Positions 1 through 6,359 of a stretch of DNA of 7,785 nt are shown here, piece by piece. The notes beneath the pieces are model-generated. The model saw only the letters and a program-made list of their open reading frames with translations, was not told the origin of the DNA and made no database searches. A program made the translations under genes and the position numbers. Source of the DNA: Anaerolineales bacterium (GTDB taxonomy: Bacteria > Chloroflexota > Anaerolineae > UBA7937); NCBI GenBank assembly GCA_030593425.1, contig JAUVHF010000071.1, positions 1 to 7,785 on the forward strand, in the 5' to 3' direction. How positions within the stretch are numbered: the stretch's first letter is position 1; each line of letters starts with the position of its first letter.

Positions 1-983
1 AGATCGGCCACGCGCACCGAGTAGGCCCACTCGTTGTCATACCAGGCGACGACTTTGACCATGTTGCCGCCCAGGGTCTTGGTGAACTGGGCGTCGATGA
101 TGCCAGAGCGAGGGTCGCCTTTATAGTCCACCGAGACCAGGGGTTCCTCGCTGTAGCCCAGAATGCCCTTCATCGGCCCCTCAGCCGCCGCCTTAAAGGC
201 TTCCAGCAACTCTTCAGTCGTTGTCTCGCGCTCTATCTCTACGGTGAGGTCAATGAGGGAGACCGTTGAAATGGGAACTCGTATCGCGAAAGCGTCCAAT
301 TTCCCCGCCAACTCTGGAATAACCACCCCTATCGCGCGGGCTGCTCCAGTGGTGGTAGGGACGATATTAATCGCCGCCGCTCGCGCACGCCGCAGGTCCC
401 TATGCCCCATATCCAAGAGGCGCTGACCGCTGGTGTAGGCGTGGATGGTGGTCATCAGGCCTTTGACGATGCCGAACTGATCATTCACGATCTTCGCCAC
501 GGGCGCTAGGCAGTTAGTTGTACAGGAGGCGTTGGAGATGATATGGTGCTTCGCCGGGTCGTACATCCCCTCGTTGACCCCTAGAACGATGGTGATATCC
601 TCCTCCTTGGCTGGGGCGGTGATGATCACCTTCTTGGCCCCGGCCTGGAGGTGCATGGCTGCCTGAGGGCCGCTGCGGAAGACGCCGGTTGACTCCACAA
701 CGATCTCCACGCCCAGATCTCCCCAAGGGAGTTGGCTGGGGTCGCGCTGGGCGAAACTCTTGACCTGGTGGCCGTTGACCACCAAAACTTCGCCCTCGAC
801 CTCCACCGTGCCCGGGAAGTGGCCATAGTTGGAGTCGTATCTGAAGAGGTGCGCGTTGGTGTTGACATCGAACAGGTCGTTGATGGCCACCACTTCCAGG
901 GTTCCGGGATACTCTTCCAGAATGGCCTTCAAAACCTGTCGCCCGACGCGGCCGAACCCGTTAATGCCCACTTTCACTGTCAT
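1..983 (-). CDS. gap: Type I glyceraldehyde-3-phosphate dehydrogenase, C-terminus cut by window edge
   Basis: Cytosolic glycolytic enzyme that oxidises glyceraldehyde-3-phosphate with NAD and phosphate to 1,3-bisphosphoglycerate. The window holds 327 complete codons plus two bases; the family is about 330-340 residues, so only a few residues are missing. Visible in order: Rossmann start KVGINGFGRVGR (4-15); AINDL with Asp35, which favours NAD over NADP; ESTGVF (97-102); catalytic SCTTNC with Cys154; TTIHAYT with catalytic His181; the substrate-binding loop DLRRARAAA (196-204); PTTTGAARA (209-217); and the C-terminal WYDNEWAYS (314-322). The ATG is preceded on the minus strand by GGAGG seven bases away. 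One oddity is NEWAYS, where most homologues have NEWGYS. It lies downstream of pyk on the same strand across a 262-base spacer, so it may be the last gene of the treT-CBS-pyk transcript or have its own promoter. The assignment is secure. Confidence 0.97.
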   Translation of the reverse strand, partial: MTVKVGINGFGRVGRQVLKAILEEYPGTLEVVAINDLFDVNTNAHLFRYDSNYGHFPGTVEVEGEVLVVNGHQVKSFAQRDPSQLPWGDLGVEIVVESTGVFRSGPQAAMHLQAGAKKVIITAPAKEEDITIVLGVNEGMYDPAKHHIISNASCTTNCLAPVAKIVNDQFGIVKGLMTTIHAYTSGQRLLDMGHRDLRRARAAAINIVPTTTGAARAIGVVIPELAGKLDAFAIRVPISTVSLIDLTVEIERETTTEELLEAFKAAAEGPMKGILGYSEEPLVSVDYKGDPRSGIIDAQFTKTLGGNMVKVVAWYDNEWAYSVRVAD

Positions 984-1245
984 GACAGACCCTCCTTCTA
1001 TAGTTTCAAGTGGCTGGCAACACGGCCACCGTGGCGGCGTCTACCACGCCCCCATCATCGCCCAACTCCGCTCAACACCCTCACCGGCGATGACGTTCTA
1101 GTCGTGGATCTCCTTGGCTCCAGCCCAGTCGGCTATCTCTCTCCTGATCTGGTTGCCGATCTCCTCCCCTTCGCCCTCGGCTTACTTCTCTCTTGTCTCG
1201 CTGACATCGGTCTGCGGAAACCCCACCCCTGGCTAGCGTTAGAGA
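984..1245 (-). other. pyk-gap spacer, no convincing gene, GC-rich hairpins
   Basis: This spacer separates the pyk stop from the gap start. Bases 1036-1050 form a perfect GGCGT/ACGCC hairpin with a five-base loop, and bases 1025-1035 and 1030-1048 can form competing GCCAC/GTGGC and CGTGG/CCACG pairs. No U-tract follows, so this is not a classical intrinsic terminator; it could be the folded leader of gap. A short open stretch on the minus strand (1098-1181) would encode a charged 27-residue peptide ending WAGAKEIHD, but TAA lies directly upstream and there is no start codon. No good sigma70 promoter for gap was found here. Confidence 0.5.
991..995 (-). promoter_or_regulatory. Shine-Dalgarno sequence of gap
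   Basis: The minus strand reads AAGGAGGG, with the GGAGG core seven bases before the gap ATG at 983. This fixes the start codon. A TATAGA lies directly before it on the minus strand, but it is too close to the start codon to be taken as the -10 of this gene. Confidence 0.8.
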
Positions 1246-2655
1246 TTATACCACATGCACCTTGATCATATTGGTACGACCGGGTCCACCATGGGGGATG
1301 CCCGCGGTGATGATGAGGATGTCGCCGGGCGAAGCCAACCCCCGCTCCTGGATAGCATCGACCGACAACTCGATAACCTCGTCCGTGCCGGTGGGTTGGC
1401 GAACCACCACTGTTTCCACCCCCCAGACGAGGGCTAGGCGTTGGCGGACCTCCTCTCGGGAGGTGACAGCGATAATGGGCGTCTGAGGGCGATAGCGGGC
1501 CACCATGCGCGCCGTGTAGCCAGAGGCGGTAGTGGTGATGATAGCCTTGGCATTCAAATCCCGAGCCATCTCACAGGAGGCCTGACTGACGGCGTCAGTG
1601 ACGCTGAGACAGGGCTTCGCTTCGAGATCGCCCAGGATGGTGTAGGAAGCGTTGCGGTCCGCCGTTTCAGCGATGGTGGCCATCGTCTCCACTGATTTGA
1701 CGGGATAGGCGCCCACCGCCGTCTCGCCGGAGAGCATCACCGCGTCGGTGCCGTCGAAGATGGCGTTGGCTACATCCGAAGCCTCGGCGCGGGTTGGACG
1801 CGGGTGCTCCATCATCGACTCCAGCATCTGGGTGGCGGTGATCACAGGGACGGCGGATAGATTCGATTTACGGATGATCTCCTTCTGTAAAATGGGTACC
1901 CCGGCCGCTGGAGTCTCTACGCCCAGGTCACCGCGGGCTACCATGATGCCATCGCTGACTTCCAAGATTTGGTCGAAGGCCTCCACCGCCTCGGCCTTCT
2001 CGATCTTAGCGATGATGGGGATATCGGCGCCTTTTTCCTTGATGCGCTGACGCAGAGTCTGGATGTCCTCGGCCTTCCTCACAAAGGAGAGGGCCACATA
2101 GTCCACTCCTTGCTCGATGCCGAAGGCCAGGTCCTTCTCATCTTTGACCGTCAAGGAGGGAGAATCCAACTCTACACCAGGGACGTTCACCCCCTGTCGC
2201 GATCTGAGTTTCCCCCCGGCGACCACTCGAGTGAGGAGGCGATCTTTCTGGGCTTCTAATAGTTGCAGTTCGATCTCTCCATCGGAAAGGAAGATGCGGT
2301 CGCCTGGGGCAGCATGGGCCATCAGTTCTGGACAGGGGAGGTGTAGTTCCCTGGGACTTCCGGGAACGGGCTCAAGGGTTAGAATCAACTCGCTATCAGG
2401 GACCAGTTCCACGCTGCCAGCGGTGATCTCCCCCAAGCGGATCTTTGGCCCTTGCAGATCTTGGATGATGGCGATGGCCCGGTTCATCTCCTGAGCCAGA
2501 CGGCGGACGGTAGCGATGCGCAGAGCGTGGCCCCGGTGGTCGCCATGGGAGAAGTTTAGGCGGGCCACATCCATCCCCGCGTGGATCATACCCCGCAAAG
2601 TCTCCTCATCCTCTGAGGCAGGGCCGATAGTGCACACAATCTTCGTACGCAACAT
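1246..2655 (-). CDS. pyk: Pyruvate kinase
   Basis: Cytosolic enzyme of the last glycolytic step, transferring phosphate from phosphoenolpyruvate to ADP. Counting from the ATG at 2655, the 469-residue protein has RTKIVCTIGPAS at the N-terminus; ARLNFSHG with Arg32, Asn34 and Ser36; DLQGPKIRLG (66-75), the variant also common in plastid and cyanobacterial-type enzymes; the B domain; IIAKIEKAEAVE with catalytic Lys217; the metal-site motif MVARGDLGVE (238-247); TATQMLESM (273-281); and a complete C-domain ending GGPGRTNMIKVHVV. The length is that of a normal 470-residue enzyme without the extra PEP-utiliser domain some bacteria carry. The reading frame is open to a GTG at 2676 (seven more residues) with ATGs at 2667 and 2664; no strong SD decides between them. 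I chose 2655 because homologues start directly before RTKIVCTIGP. The upstream CBS ORF ends 48 bases away, so co-transcription with treT is likely. Confidence 0.97.
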   Translation of the reverse strand: MLRTKIVCTIGPASEDEETLRGMIHAGMDVARLNFSHGDHRGHALRIATVRRLAQEMNRAIAIIQDLQGPKIRLGEITAGSVELVPDSELILTLEPVPGSPRELHLPCPELMAHAAPGDRIFLSDGEIELQLLEAQKDRLLTRVVAGGKLRSRQGVNVPGVELDSPSLTVKDEKDLAFGIEQGVDYVALSFVRKAEDIQTLRQRIKEKGADIPIIAKIEKAEAVEAFDQILEVSDGIMVARGDLGVETPAAGVPILQKEIIRKSNLSAVPVITATQMLESMMEHPRPTRAEASDVANAIFDGTDAVMLSGETAVGAYPVKSVETMATIAETADRNASYTILGDLEAKPCLSVTDAVSQASCEMARDLNAKAIITTTASGYTARMVARYRPQTPIIAVTSREEVRQRLALVWGVETVVVRQPTGTDEVIELSVDAIQERGLASPGDILIITAGIPHGGPGRTNMIKVHVV

Positions 2656-2703
2656 GATTCTCATCATACCAGGCACAACACCTGTGGCCCAGATCTTACC
2701 CCT

Positions 2704-2910
2704 CTAGGATAAGCGTCCCCCTGATGATCTCGGTAGGCGATGAAGTCCGATGATACCCGTCTCAGAGAAGATCCCCACCGCTTGCCCTTCCCTATCCACC
2801 ACCGGCATGCCGCTGATCCCCTGTTTGACGAGAAGTTGACTAGCCTCTTCCACGCTCATCTCTGGAGCGGCGGTAATCACGTCTTCCGTCATGGGCTGTC
2901 TGGCGTTCAG
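2704..2910 (-). CDS. Small single-CBS-domain protein, probable CTG start, possibly truncated
   Basis: The product contains MTEDVITAAPEMSVEEASQL, then ISGMPVVDREGQAVGIFSETGII, a clear CBS motif of the nucleotide-sensing Bateman type. Bateman modules normally carry two CBS motifs (about 120-150 residues). Here there is one, followed by an unconserved tail LHRLPRSSGGRLS and TAG. The first ATG (2892) has no SD at a usable distance. An AGAGGTG (2916-2922) sits five bases before an in-frame CTG at 2910, and starting there adds LNARQP, which suits the residues usually found before the MT-DV motif. No ATG, GTG or TTG is available in frame before the upstream TAA. A one-base shift near the end would give a tail TEIIRGTLILEG ending in TAA, so a frameshifted or eroded gene is possible. 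It sits 35 bases after the treT stop and 48 bases before pyk. A role in adenylate sensing for its neighbours is only inference. The domain call is firm; its status as a functional gene is less so. Confidence 0.68.
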   Translation of the reverse strand: MNARQPMTEDVITAAPEMSVEEASQLLVKQGISGMPVVDREGQAVGIFSETGIIGLHRLPRSSGGRLS

Positions 2911-2915
2911 AGTGA

Positions 2916-2922
2916 CACCTCT
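2916..2922 (-). promoter_or_regulatory. Shine-Dalgarno sequence pointing to a CTG start
   Basis: The minus strand reads AGAGGTG, then TCACT, then the in-frame CTG at 2910. The next in-frame ATG is 18 bases further on, too far for this site. A GTG within the site itself is in another frame and meets TGA after two codons. This is the evidence for an unusual initiation codon of the CBS ORF. Confidence 0.5.
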
Positions 2923-2945
2923 TCTTTATGAAACCACTCAGTCTC

Positions 2946-4178
2946 TCATCGCAAACTCAAGAAGAGCCCTAGATAGTCCTTCAGGTGGCGGGTGATGAGG
3001 AAATTCTGCCGCACCCGGTCCCGGGCCTTAGTCCCCATCTCCTTGGCTCGCCTGGGGTTTTGGAGGAGGTAGAGGACGCTATCGGCACACTCCTCGACGT
3101 CGTTCACTAAGAGGCCGGTTTCCCCATCGATGATCTGTTCAGGGATGCCCCCCACGTTGCCTCCTACCACCGCTTGACCCTTCCACATCGCTTCTGTGAC
3201 GACCAGCCCGAAGCCCTCTCGGACGGACTTTTGAATCACCACATCGGAGAGGCACTGTAAGGCGTTCACCTCCAGATCGTTGTTCCGCTCGAAGTGGAGG
3301 AGGAAGATATCGGGGTCGTCGCCGGCGTACTGCTTGGTTCGCCTCAGGTATTCCCACCCCTCTGGATCGTCTTTGGCCATGGAAGCCATCAGGACCAATT
3401 GTACCTTGGGCACTTTCTTCTTCACCAAGCGGTATACCTCTATCACCCCCAAGGGGTCTTTCCAAGGGTCGTAGCGGGAGATTTGGCTTATGAGGGGACG
3501 GTGGGGATCGATGCCCAGGCCGGCCAGGATCTTCTTGGCGTGCCCTAGGGGTAGGGGGCCGTTCTTGGGGGATAGAGGGTCGATGGAGGGGCGCATGATC
3601 GCTATGCGGCGTAGTTTGAGCCCTGCCCCCACATATTGCTCCCTAGTGAAGATGGCGGCGTCATAAGGTTGCAGGAAGGGGGTGATGAACTCCCAAAAGG
3701 CTGGGTTGGGGTGGGAGGTATCGATATGGGAGCGCCAGATCCAGCGGTTGACCCTTCTCGGGCCAGGGTAATAACACAACCCCGCCGGTTGGGGATCATG
3801 CACCACTGCGAAATCGTATTCCCCCTCAAAGGCTTCACCATTTTTCCGATTATACCTTCGCCAAATCTCCTTCATCTCCTCGGTCAAGGGGAGGTCCATC
3901 CCCTGGAGGCCGTTGTGGAACGCCTTGGTGACCTTGAAGAACTCTTCTTCCCCGGCGATGACCTGCCATTGGGCATCCAGTCCCACGTGGCACATCAGAG
4001 GCACCAAAGTCTGAAGGATCTCCGCCACACCGCCGCCGAAAGCGGTGGCGTTCACATGCAACACCCGCGCTCCTCTCAACGGCTCAGCCAACGCCCCAAT
4101 GGCTGTAATCTCCTCATCCCCCACGATCGTCTGGTACTCATCTAGCGCTTTCGGCTCTACGTTCACCCTATGTAACAT
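2946..4178 (-). CDS. treT: Trehalose synthase, TreT type (NDP-glucose:glucose glucosyltransferase, GT4)
   Basis: A 410-residue GT-B fold glycosyltransferase of the TreT family, which joins NDP-glucose and glucose into trehalose (reversibly) in the cytoplasm. Visible motifs: HVNATAFGGGVAEIL (41-55), the donor/acceptor glycine-rich loop; YDFAVVHDPQP (121-131); WRSHID (148-153); MRPSIDPLSPKN (195-206), strongly diagnostic of TreT; SRYDPWKDP (234-242) with Arg235 and Lys240 of the phosphate-binding site; and REGFGLVVTEA (320-330) with the EX7E pair Glu321 and Glu329. Length matches archaeal and bacterial TreT (about 410). The ATG has AAGGAG (4183-4188) four bases upstream. It is the promoter-proximal gene of the minus-strand cluster, 35 bases ahead of the CBS ORF. 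Its roughly 305-base leader and operator-like palindrome suggest regulation. No sugar ABC transporter, often next to archaeal treT, is present in this window. A close GT4 relative with another acceptor cannot be excluded. Confidence 0.93.
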   Translation of the reverse strand: MLHRVNVEPKALDEYQTIVGDEEITAIGALAEPLRGARVLHVNATAFGGGVAEILQTLVPLMCHVGLDAQWQVIAGEEEFFKVTKAFHNGLQGMDLPLTEEMKEIWRRYNRKNGEAFEGEYDFAVVHDPQPAGLCYYPGPRRVNRWIWRSHIDTSHPNPAFWEFITPFLQPYDAAIFTREQYVGAGLKLRRIAIMRPSIDPLSPKNGPLPLGHAKKILAGLGIDPHRPLISQISRYDPWKDPLGVIEVYRLVKKKVPKVQLVLMASMAKDDPEGWEYLRRTKQYAGDDPDIFLLHFERNNDLEVNALQCLSDVVIQKSVREGFGLVVTEAMWKGQAVVGGNVGGIPEQIIDGETGLLVNDVEECADSVLYLLQNPRRAKEMGTKARDRVRQNFLITRHLKDYLGLFLSLR

Positions 4179-4484
4179 CTTGCTCCTTCCTGTCTTTCTG
4201 GCGACCCATCATTGACCAGTCATCTTCCTCTGCAGAGAAGTAGAAAGAAATTCGGCGTACGCTGGTGAGACAACCTCTTTGCGGCAGCAGGATGACAACC
4301 TCGGGGGTCGCTTTCCTCGGCGCCCCATCTCATTCTTCCCTTCAGCGGACCTAGAGGCCTATACGTGCATCCTGCAATCGGGAAGACCCAGGCTCTTTGG
4401 AAAATCTCGAGGGTATGCCCGGCCTTGAGCGGAGCAGGGTTGCCTAGATATGACATACCGAGGCGAATTGCTAACGCGCGTTAC
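4179..4484 (-). other. Long putative 5' leader of treT
   Basis: If the promoter at 4491-4519 is used, the treT message starts near 4484 and carries about 305 untranslated bases. Within it a 9-base word GACAACCTC (plus-strand spelling) occurs twice as a direct repeat at 4269-4277 and 4294-4302, 25 bases apart. GGTATG/CATACC (4412-4417 with 4454-4459) can close a 36-base loop. CTCTGCAGAG (4228-4237) is a perfect palindrome. The minus-strand stretch around 4265-4310 (GTCATCCTG and so on) loosely resembles a widespread intergenic repeat family that begins GTCATCCTGAGC, but too weakly to call. No convincing ORF was found: the 78-codon minus-strand frame here lacks protein-like composition. Confidence 0.4.
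4183..4188 (-). promoter_or_regulatory. Shine-Dalgarno sequence of treT
   Basis: The minus strand reads GGAAGGAGCAAG then ATG (4178). AAGGAG is four bases from the start codon and fixes the treT start. Confidence 0.8.
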
Positions 4485-4487
4485 AAT
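4467..4487. promoter_or_regulatory. Operator-like palindrome at the treT transcription start
   Basis: TAACGCGCGTTA (4472-4483) is a perfect 12-base palindrome. It is flanked by ATTG on the left (with one extra base) and CAAT on the right, which extends the dyad. It sits immediately downstream of the -10 hexamer of the treT promoter, at about +1 to +12, the usual place for a repressor to block initiation. The AACG/CGTT half-sites recall operators of LacI-family sugar regulators, but the two extra central bases depart from that family's usual core, so the regulator is unknown. A 12-base palindrome alone is expected once or twice by chance in a window this size; its position is the argument. Confidence 0.5.
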
Positions 4488-4490
4488 CCC

Positions 4491-4519
4491 ATCATACTAC
4501 CATCGCTTACCCCTGTCAA
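4491..4519 (-). promoter_or_regulatory. Strong sigma70-type promoter for treT
   Basis: On the minus strand a perfect TTGACA -35 box (4514-4519) is followed by a 17-base spacer and TATGAT as -10 box (4491-4496). Transcription would start near 4484 and run toward treT. It is the best promoter match in the window. The weakness is the long distance (about 305 bases) to the treT start codon. Confidence 0.7.
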
Positions 4520-4562
4520 CGAAGAGGCACTTTGAGAGCGCGAAGATCCTTCCACCTTCCCA

Positions 4563-4780
4563 AGTAGTTATAGGAGTAGATGGGGGCTACGCGGACTACT
4601 GCCACGGGAGGATTCCTTGAGATGAATAGATAAACGAGCCATCTGTTCATGCTCTGAACCGAGGCCGTGTGAGGCTCGATCGTTTCCTCAGGGCTGTGAA
4701 ACGGTACCAACGTGCTGGTTTCAATCTCTAGCGTGGGTGTGAACGACCACGCTCTCTGTGATCTTCCCAAAGAGAAGATT
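4563..4780 (+). other. Run of hairpins in the treT-larA spacer, candidate structured RNA or larA leader
   Basis: Five consecutive stem-loop modules can be read off directly. AGTAGT/ACTACT (4563-4568 with 4595-4600) encloses GTAG/CTAC (4576-4579 with 4587-4590). CGAGCC/GGCTCG (4635-4640 with 4673-4678) encloses GTTCA/TGAAC (4645-4649 with 4655-4659). CGTTTC/GAAACG pairs 4681-4686 with 4698-4703. AGCGTGG/CCACGCT pairs 4730-4736 with 4747-4753. ATCTTC/GAAGAT pairs 4761-4766 with 4774-4779. GAAAC at 4698-4702 can instead pair with GTTTC at 4718-4722, giving two exclusive states. Flanking G-U pairs (4680 with 4704, 4760 with 4780) exist only when the plus strand is read, which mildly favours RNA reading toward larA. 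The open frames here (103 codons minus, 68 codons plus) show no family resemblance or good SD. No known RNA family was recognised. Confidence 0.4.
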
Positions 4781-4858
4781 GACGGCGTAGTAAGACGATC
4801 CTTTTCCTGTGGCGCGCTCGGTGACACCCGGCTCTTCTACACTAGAGAGGCTATCAAA

Positions 4859-4887
4859 TTGCAAAGCCGCGGCATCAGGAATAGACT
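4859..4887 (+). promoter_or_regulatory. Possible promoter of larA
   Basis: TTGCAA (4859-4864), a 17-base spacer, then TAGACT (4882-4887), each matching four of six consensus positions. It would start transcription near 4894, about 47 bases before the TTG start. It is only a moderate match; if real, it would leave the hairpin region at 4563-4780 outside this transcript. Confidence 0.3.
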
Positions 4888-4929
4888 ATATCGCGGGAGT
4901 GCAGAGGGAAAGATTTGATGGGGGAGAGA

Positions 4930-4934
4930 GGAGG
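4930..4934 (+). promoter_or_regulatory. Shine-Dalgarno sequence supporting a TTG start for larA
   Basis: GGAGG lies in AGAGGAGGGG, seven bases before an in-frame TTG at 4942. The competing ATG at 4918 has only a GAGG ten bases upstream, and would bury this strong SD inside the coding region. Confidence 0.65.
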
Positions 4935-4941
4935 GGCGGCC

Positions 4942-6210
4942 TTGCACATCGATATCCCCTACGGGGAGAGTAATAAGAGTTTCGATTTGCCAGAGAGCCA
5001 GCTGAGTTGGATCATCTCACCTAAGGAGGTGGCCGGGGTACCTGATGAGGAGGCCGAGATATTGCACGCCATCCGAAACCCCATCGGCTCGCCGACGCTA
5101 GCTGAGTTGGTTGCTCAAAAGGGCAGGGGAACAGTAATCCTGGTGGATGATGAGACTAGGGCTACGCCACAAAAGAGGGTGCTCCCTCTCTTGCTGAACG
5201 AACTCAATAGGGCAGGCGTGGCTGACGAGGAGATCACGATCCTCATCGCTCTGGGGACCCATCGCTACATGACCGAAGAGGAGTGCCTTCTAAGGTTTGG
5301 GGCGGAGGTGATGGACCGGGTGGAGGTTATCAATCACGCCTTCGACGATCCTAGCCAGTTAGTCACCGTGGGGGAGACCGCCTCCGGCATCCCTATCTCT
5401 GTGAGCAGGCGATACTACGAGAGCGACATCAGCATAGCCGTGGGCAATATCATACCCCATATCTACGCTGGATGGGCAGGCGGGGGAAAGATGGTTCAAC
5501 CCGGGGTATGCGGCTCGGAGACGACAGCAGCGACGCATCTGGCCGCAGCGAGTGTGGTTCCCCAGATCCTAGCCACCCTCGACAACCCTATCAGGAAGGA
5601 GATCGATGAGGTTGCCCAGCGTTCGGGATTGACCATGATCGTCAACACGGTCCTTAACTCTCAGAGCCGTATCGTGAAAGTCGTTGCTGGCCACGTTGTT
5701 GAGGCCTTCAGGGCAGGGGTCAGGGAAGCGGAACCGATTTACACCGTCGAGATCAGGGAGTATCCCGACATAGTGATTGCCAGTTCCTATCCGGCAGATC
5801 TCGATCTGTGGCAGGCGGCGAAGGCCTTGATCCATGGGGCGTTGATGACGAGGGAGGGTGGCACGCTGATCCTGGTCACCCCTTGTCCGGAGGGGGTTGC
5901 AACTCAGCATCCCATCGTCTTGGAGCTAGGCGACGCTTCTCCTGCCGAAGTCCAACGGAAGATGAAGCAGATGGACCCCGCGGACTTGATTGGAGCGGCC
6001 ACTCACATGGCTATAGGAGCCGTCCGAGACAGGGTGAAAGTGGTCGTCGTTAGCGACGGCCTGAAAGAGGAAGAGATGCGGGGGCTAGGCTTTCAATATG
6101 CTCCCGATCTGGAAGAGGCGCTGAAGGCGGCACTTGCTAGGCATGGTGCAGGGGCAAAGGTTGGCGTCCTTACCCATGGCGGCGATGTGGCTCCTCTGGG
6201 TACAGTGTAA
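4942..6210 (+). CDS. larA: LarA-family protein (nickel-dependent lactate racemase homologue)
   Basis: Member of the LarA (DUF2088) family, whose studied members epimerise 2-hydroxyacids using a nickel-pincer nucleotide bound to a lysine; most homologues have unknown substrates. From the TTG start (422 residues; L. plantarum LarA has 424), the key residues are DDETRATP with Arg73, GTHRYM with His107, NIIPHIYAGWAGGGKMVQPG with His173 and the cofactor-attaching Lys183, ATHLAA with His199, and DLWQAAKAL with Lys294. These fall one to four numbers from the reference Arg75, His108, His174, Lys184, His200 and Lys298, which supports both function and start. The frame is open upstream to ATG 4918 and TTG 4915, which would add eight or nine residues (GERGGAA) not expected in the family. 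The motif GWAGGGKMVQPGVCG differs from the FSGG-type sequence of lactate racemase, so the substrate may not be lactate. The cofactor genes larB, larC and larE are not in the window. It diverges from treT, and no other gene lies close enough for an operon. Confidence 0.9.
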   Translation: MHIDIPYGESNKSFDLPESQLSWIISPKEVAGVPDEEAEILHAIRNPIGSPTLAELVAQKGRGTVILVDDETRATPQKRVLPLLLNELNRAGVADEEITILIALGTHRYMTEEECLLRFGAEVMDRVEVINHAFDDPSQLVTVGETASGIPISVSRRYYESDISIAVGNIIPHIYAGWAGGGKMVQPGVCGSETTAATHLAAASVVPQILATLDNPIRKEIDEVAQRSGLTMIVNTVLNSQSRIVKVVAGHVVEAFRAGVREAEPIYTVEIREYPDIVIASSYPADLDLWQAAKALIHGALMTREGGTLILVTPCPEGVATQHPIVLELGDASPAEVQRKMKQMDPADLIGAATHMAIGAVRDRVKVVVVSDGLKEEEMRGLGFQYAPDLEEALKAALARHGAGAKVGVLTHGGDVAPLGTV

Positions 6211-6217
6211 TTCTTGG

Positions 6218-6234
6218 GCTGAGAATCTCTCAGC
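6218..6234 (+). terminator. Hairpin just after larA, possible terminator
   Basis: GCTGAGA-ATC-TCTCAGC is a perfect seven-base-pair inverted repeat with a three-base loop, eight bases after the larA stop codon. Its position suggests transcript termination or 3'-end protection. No U-tract follows (GGCTGG comes next), so it is not a standard intrinsic terminator. A second imperfect hairpin, ACCTTG/CAAGaGGT, lies at 6254-6274. Confidence 0.5.
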
Positions 6235-6359
6235 GGCTGGCGCTCTACTAGGTACCTTGATTTTGCCAAGAGGTTAATCGCATTCGGACACCCCTGCCAT
6301 GACACCAAGATCGATCCCCCGGTCGAGAGAGGAAGGCAGGACCCTTCAGAAGATAGCCG

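Noticed and set aside
732..1265. 177-codon plus-strand ORF across the start of gap and the spacer
   Set aside because: It is the antisense shadow of gap for half its length, and the rest shows no protein-like character.
4516..4827. 103-codon minus-strand ORF in the treT-larA spacer
   Set aside because: It starts with GTG without a good SD, has no family-like motif, and its end overlaps the -35 box of the treT promoter.
4712..4918. 68-codon plus-strand ORF ending at the larA start
   Set aside because: There is no SD, the composition is not protein-like, and it overlaps the hairpin run; the overlap with the upstream larA start candidates is probably chance.
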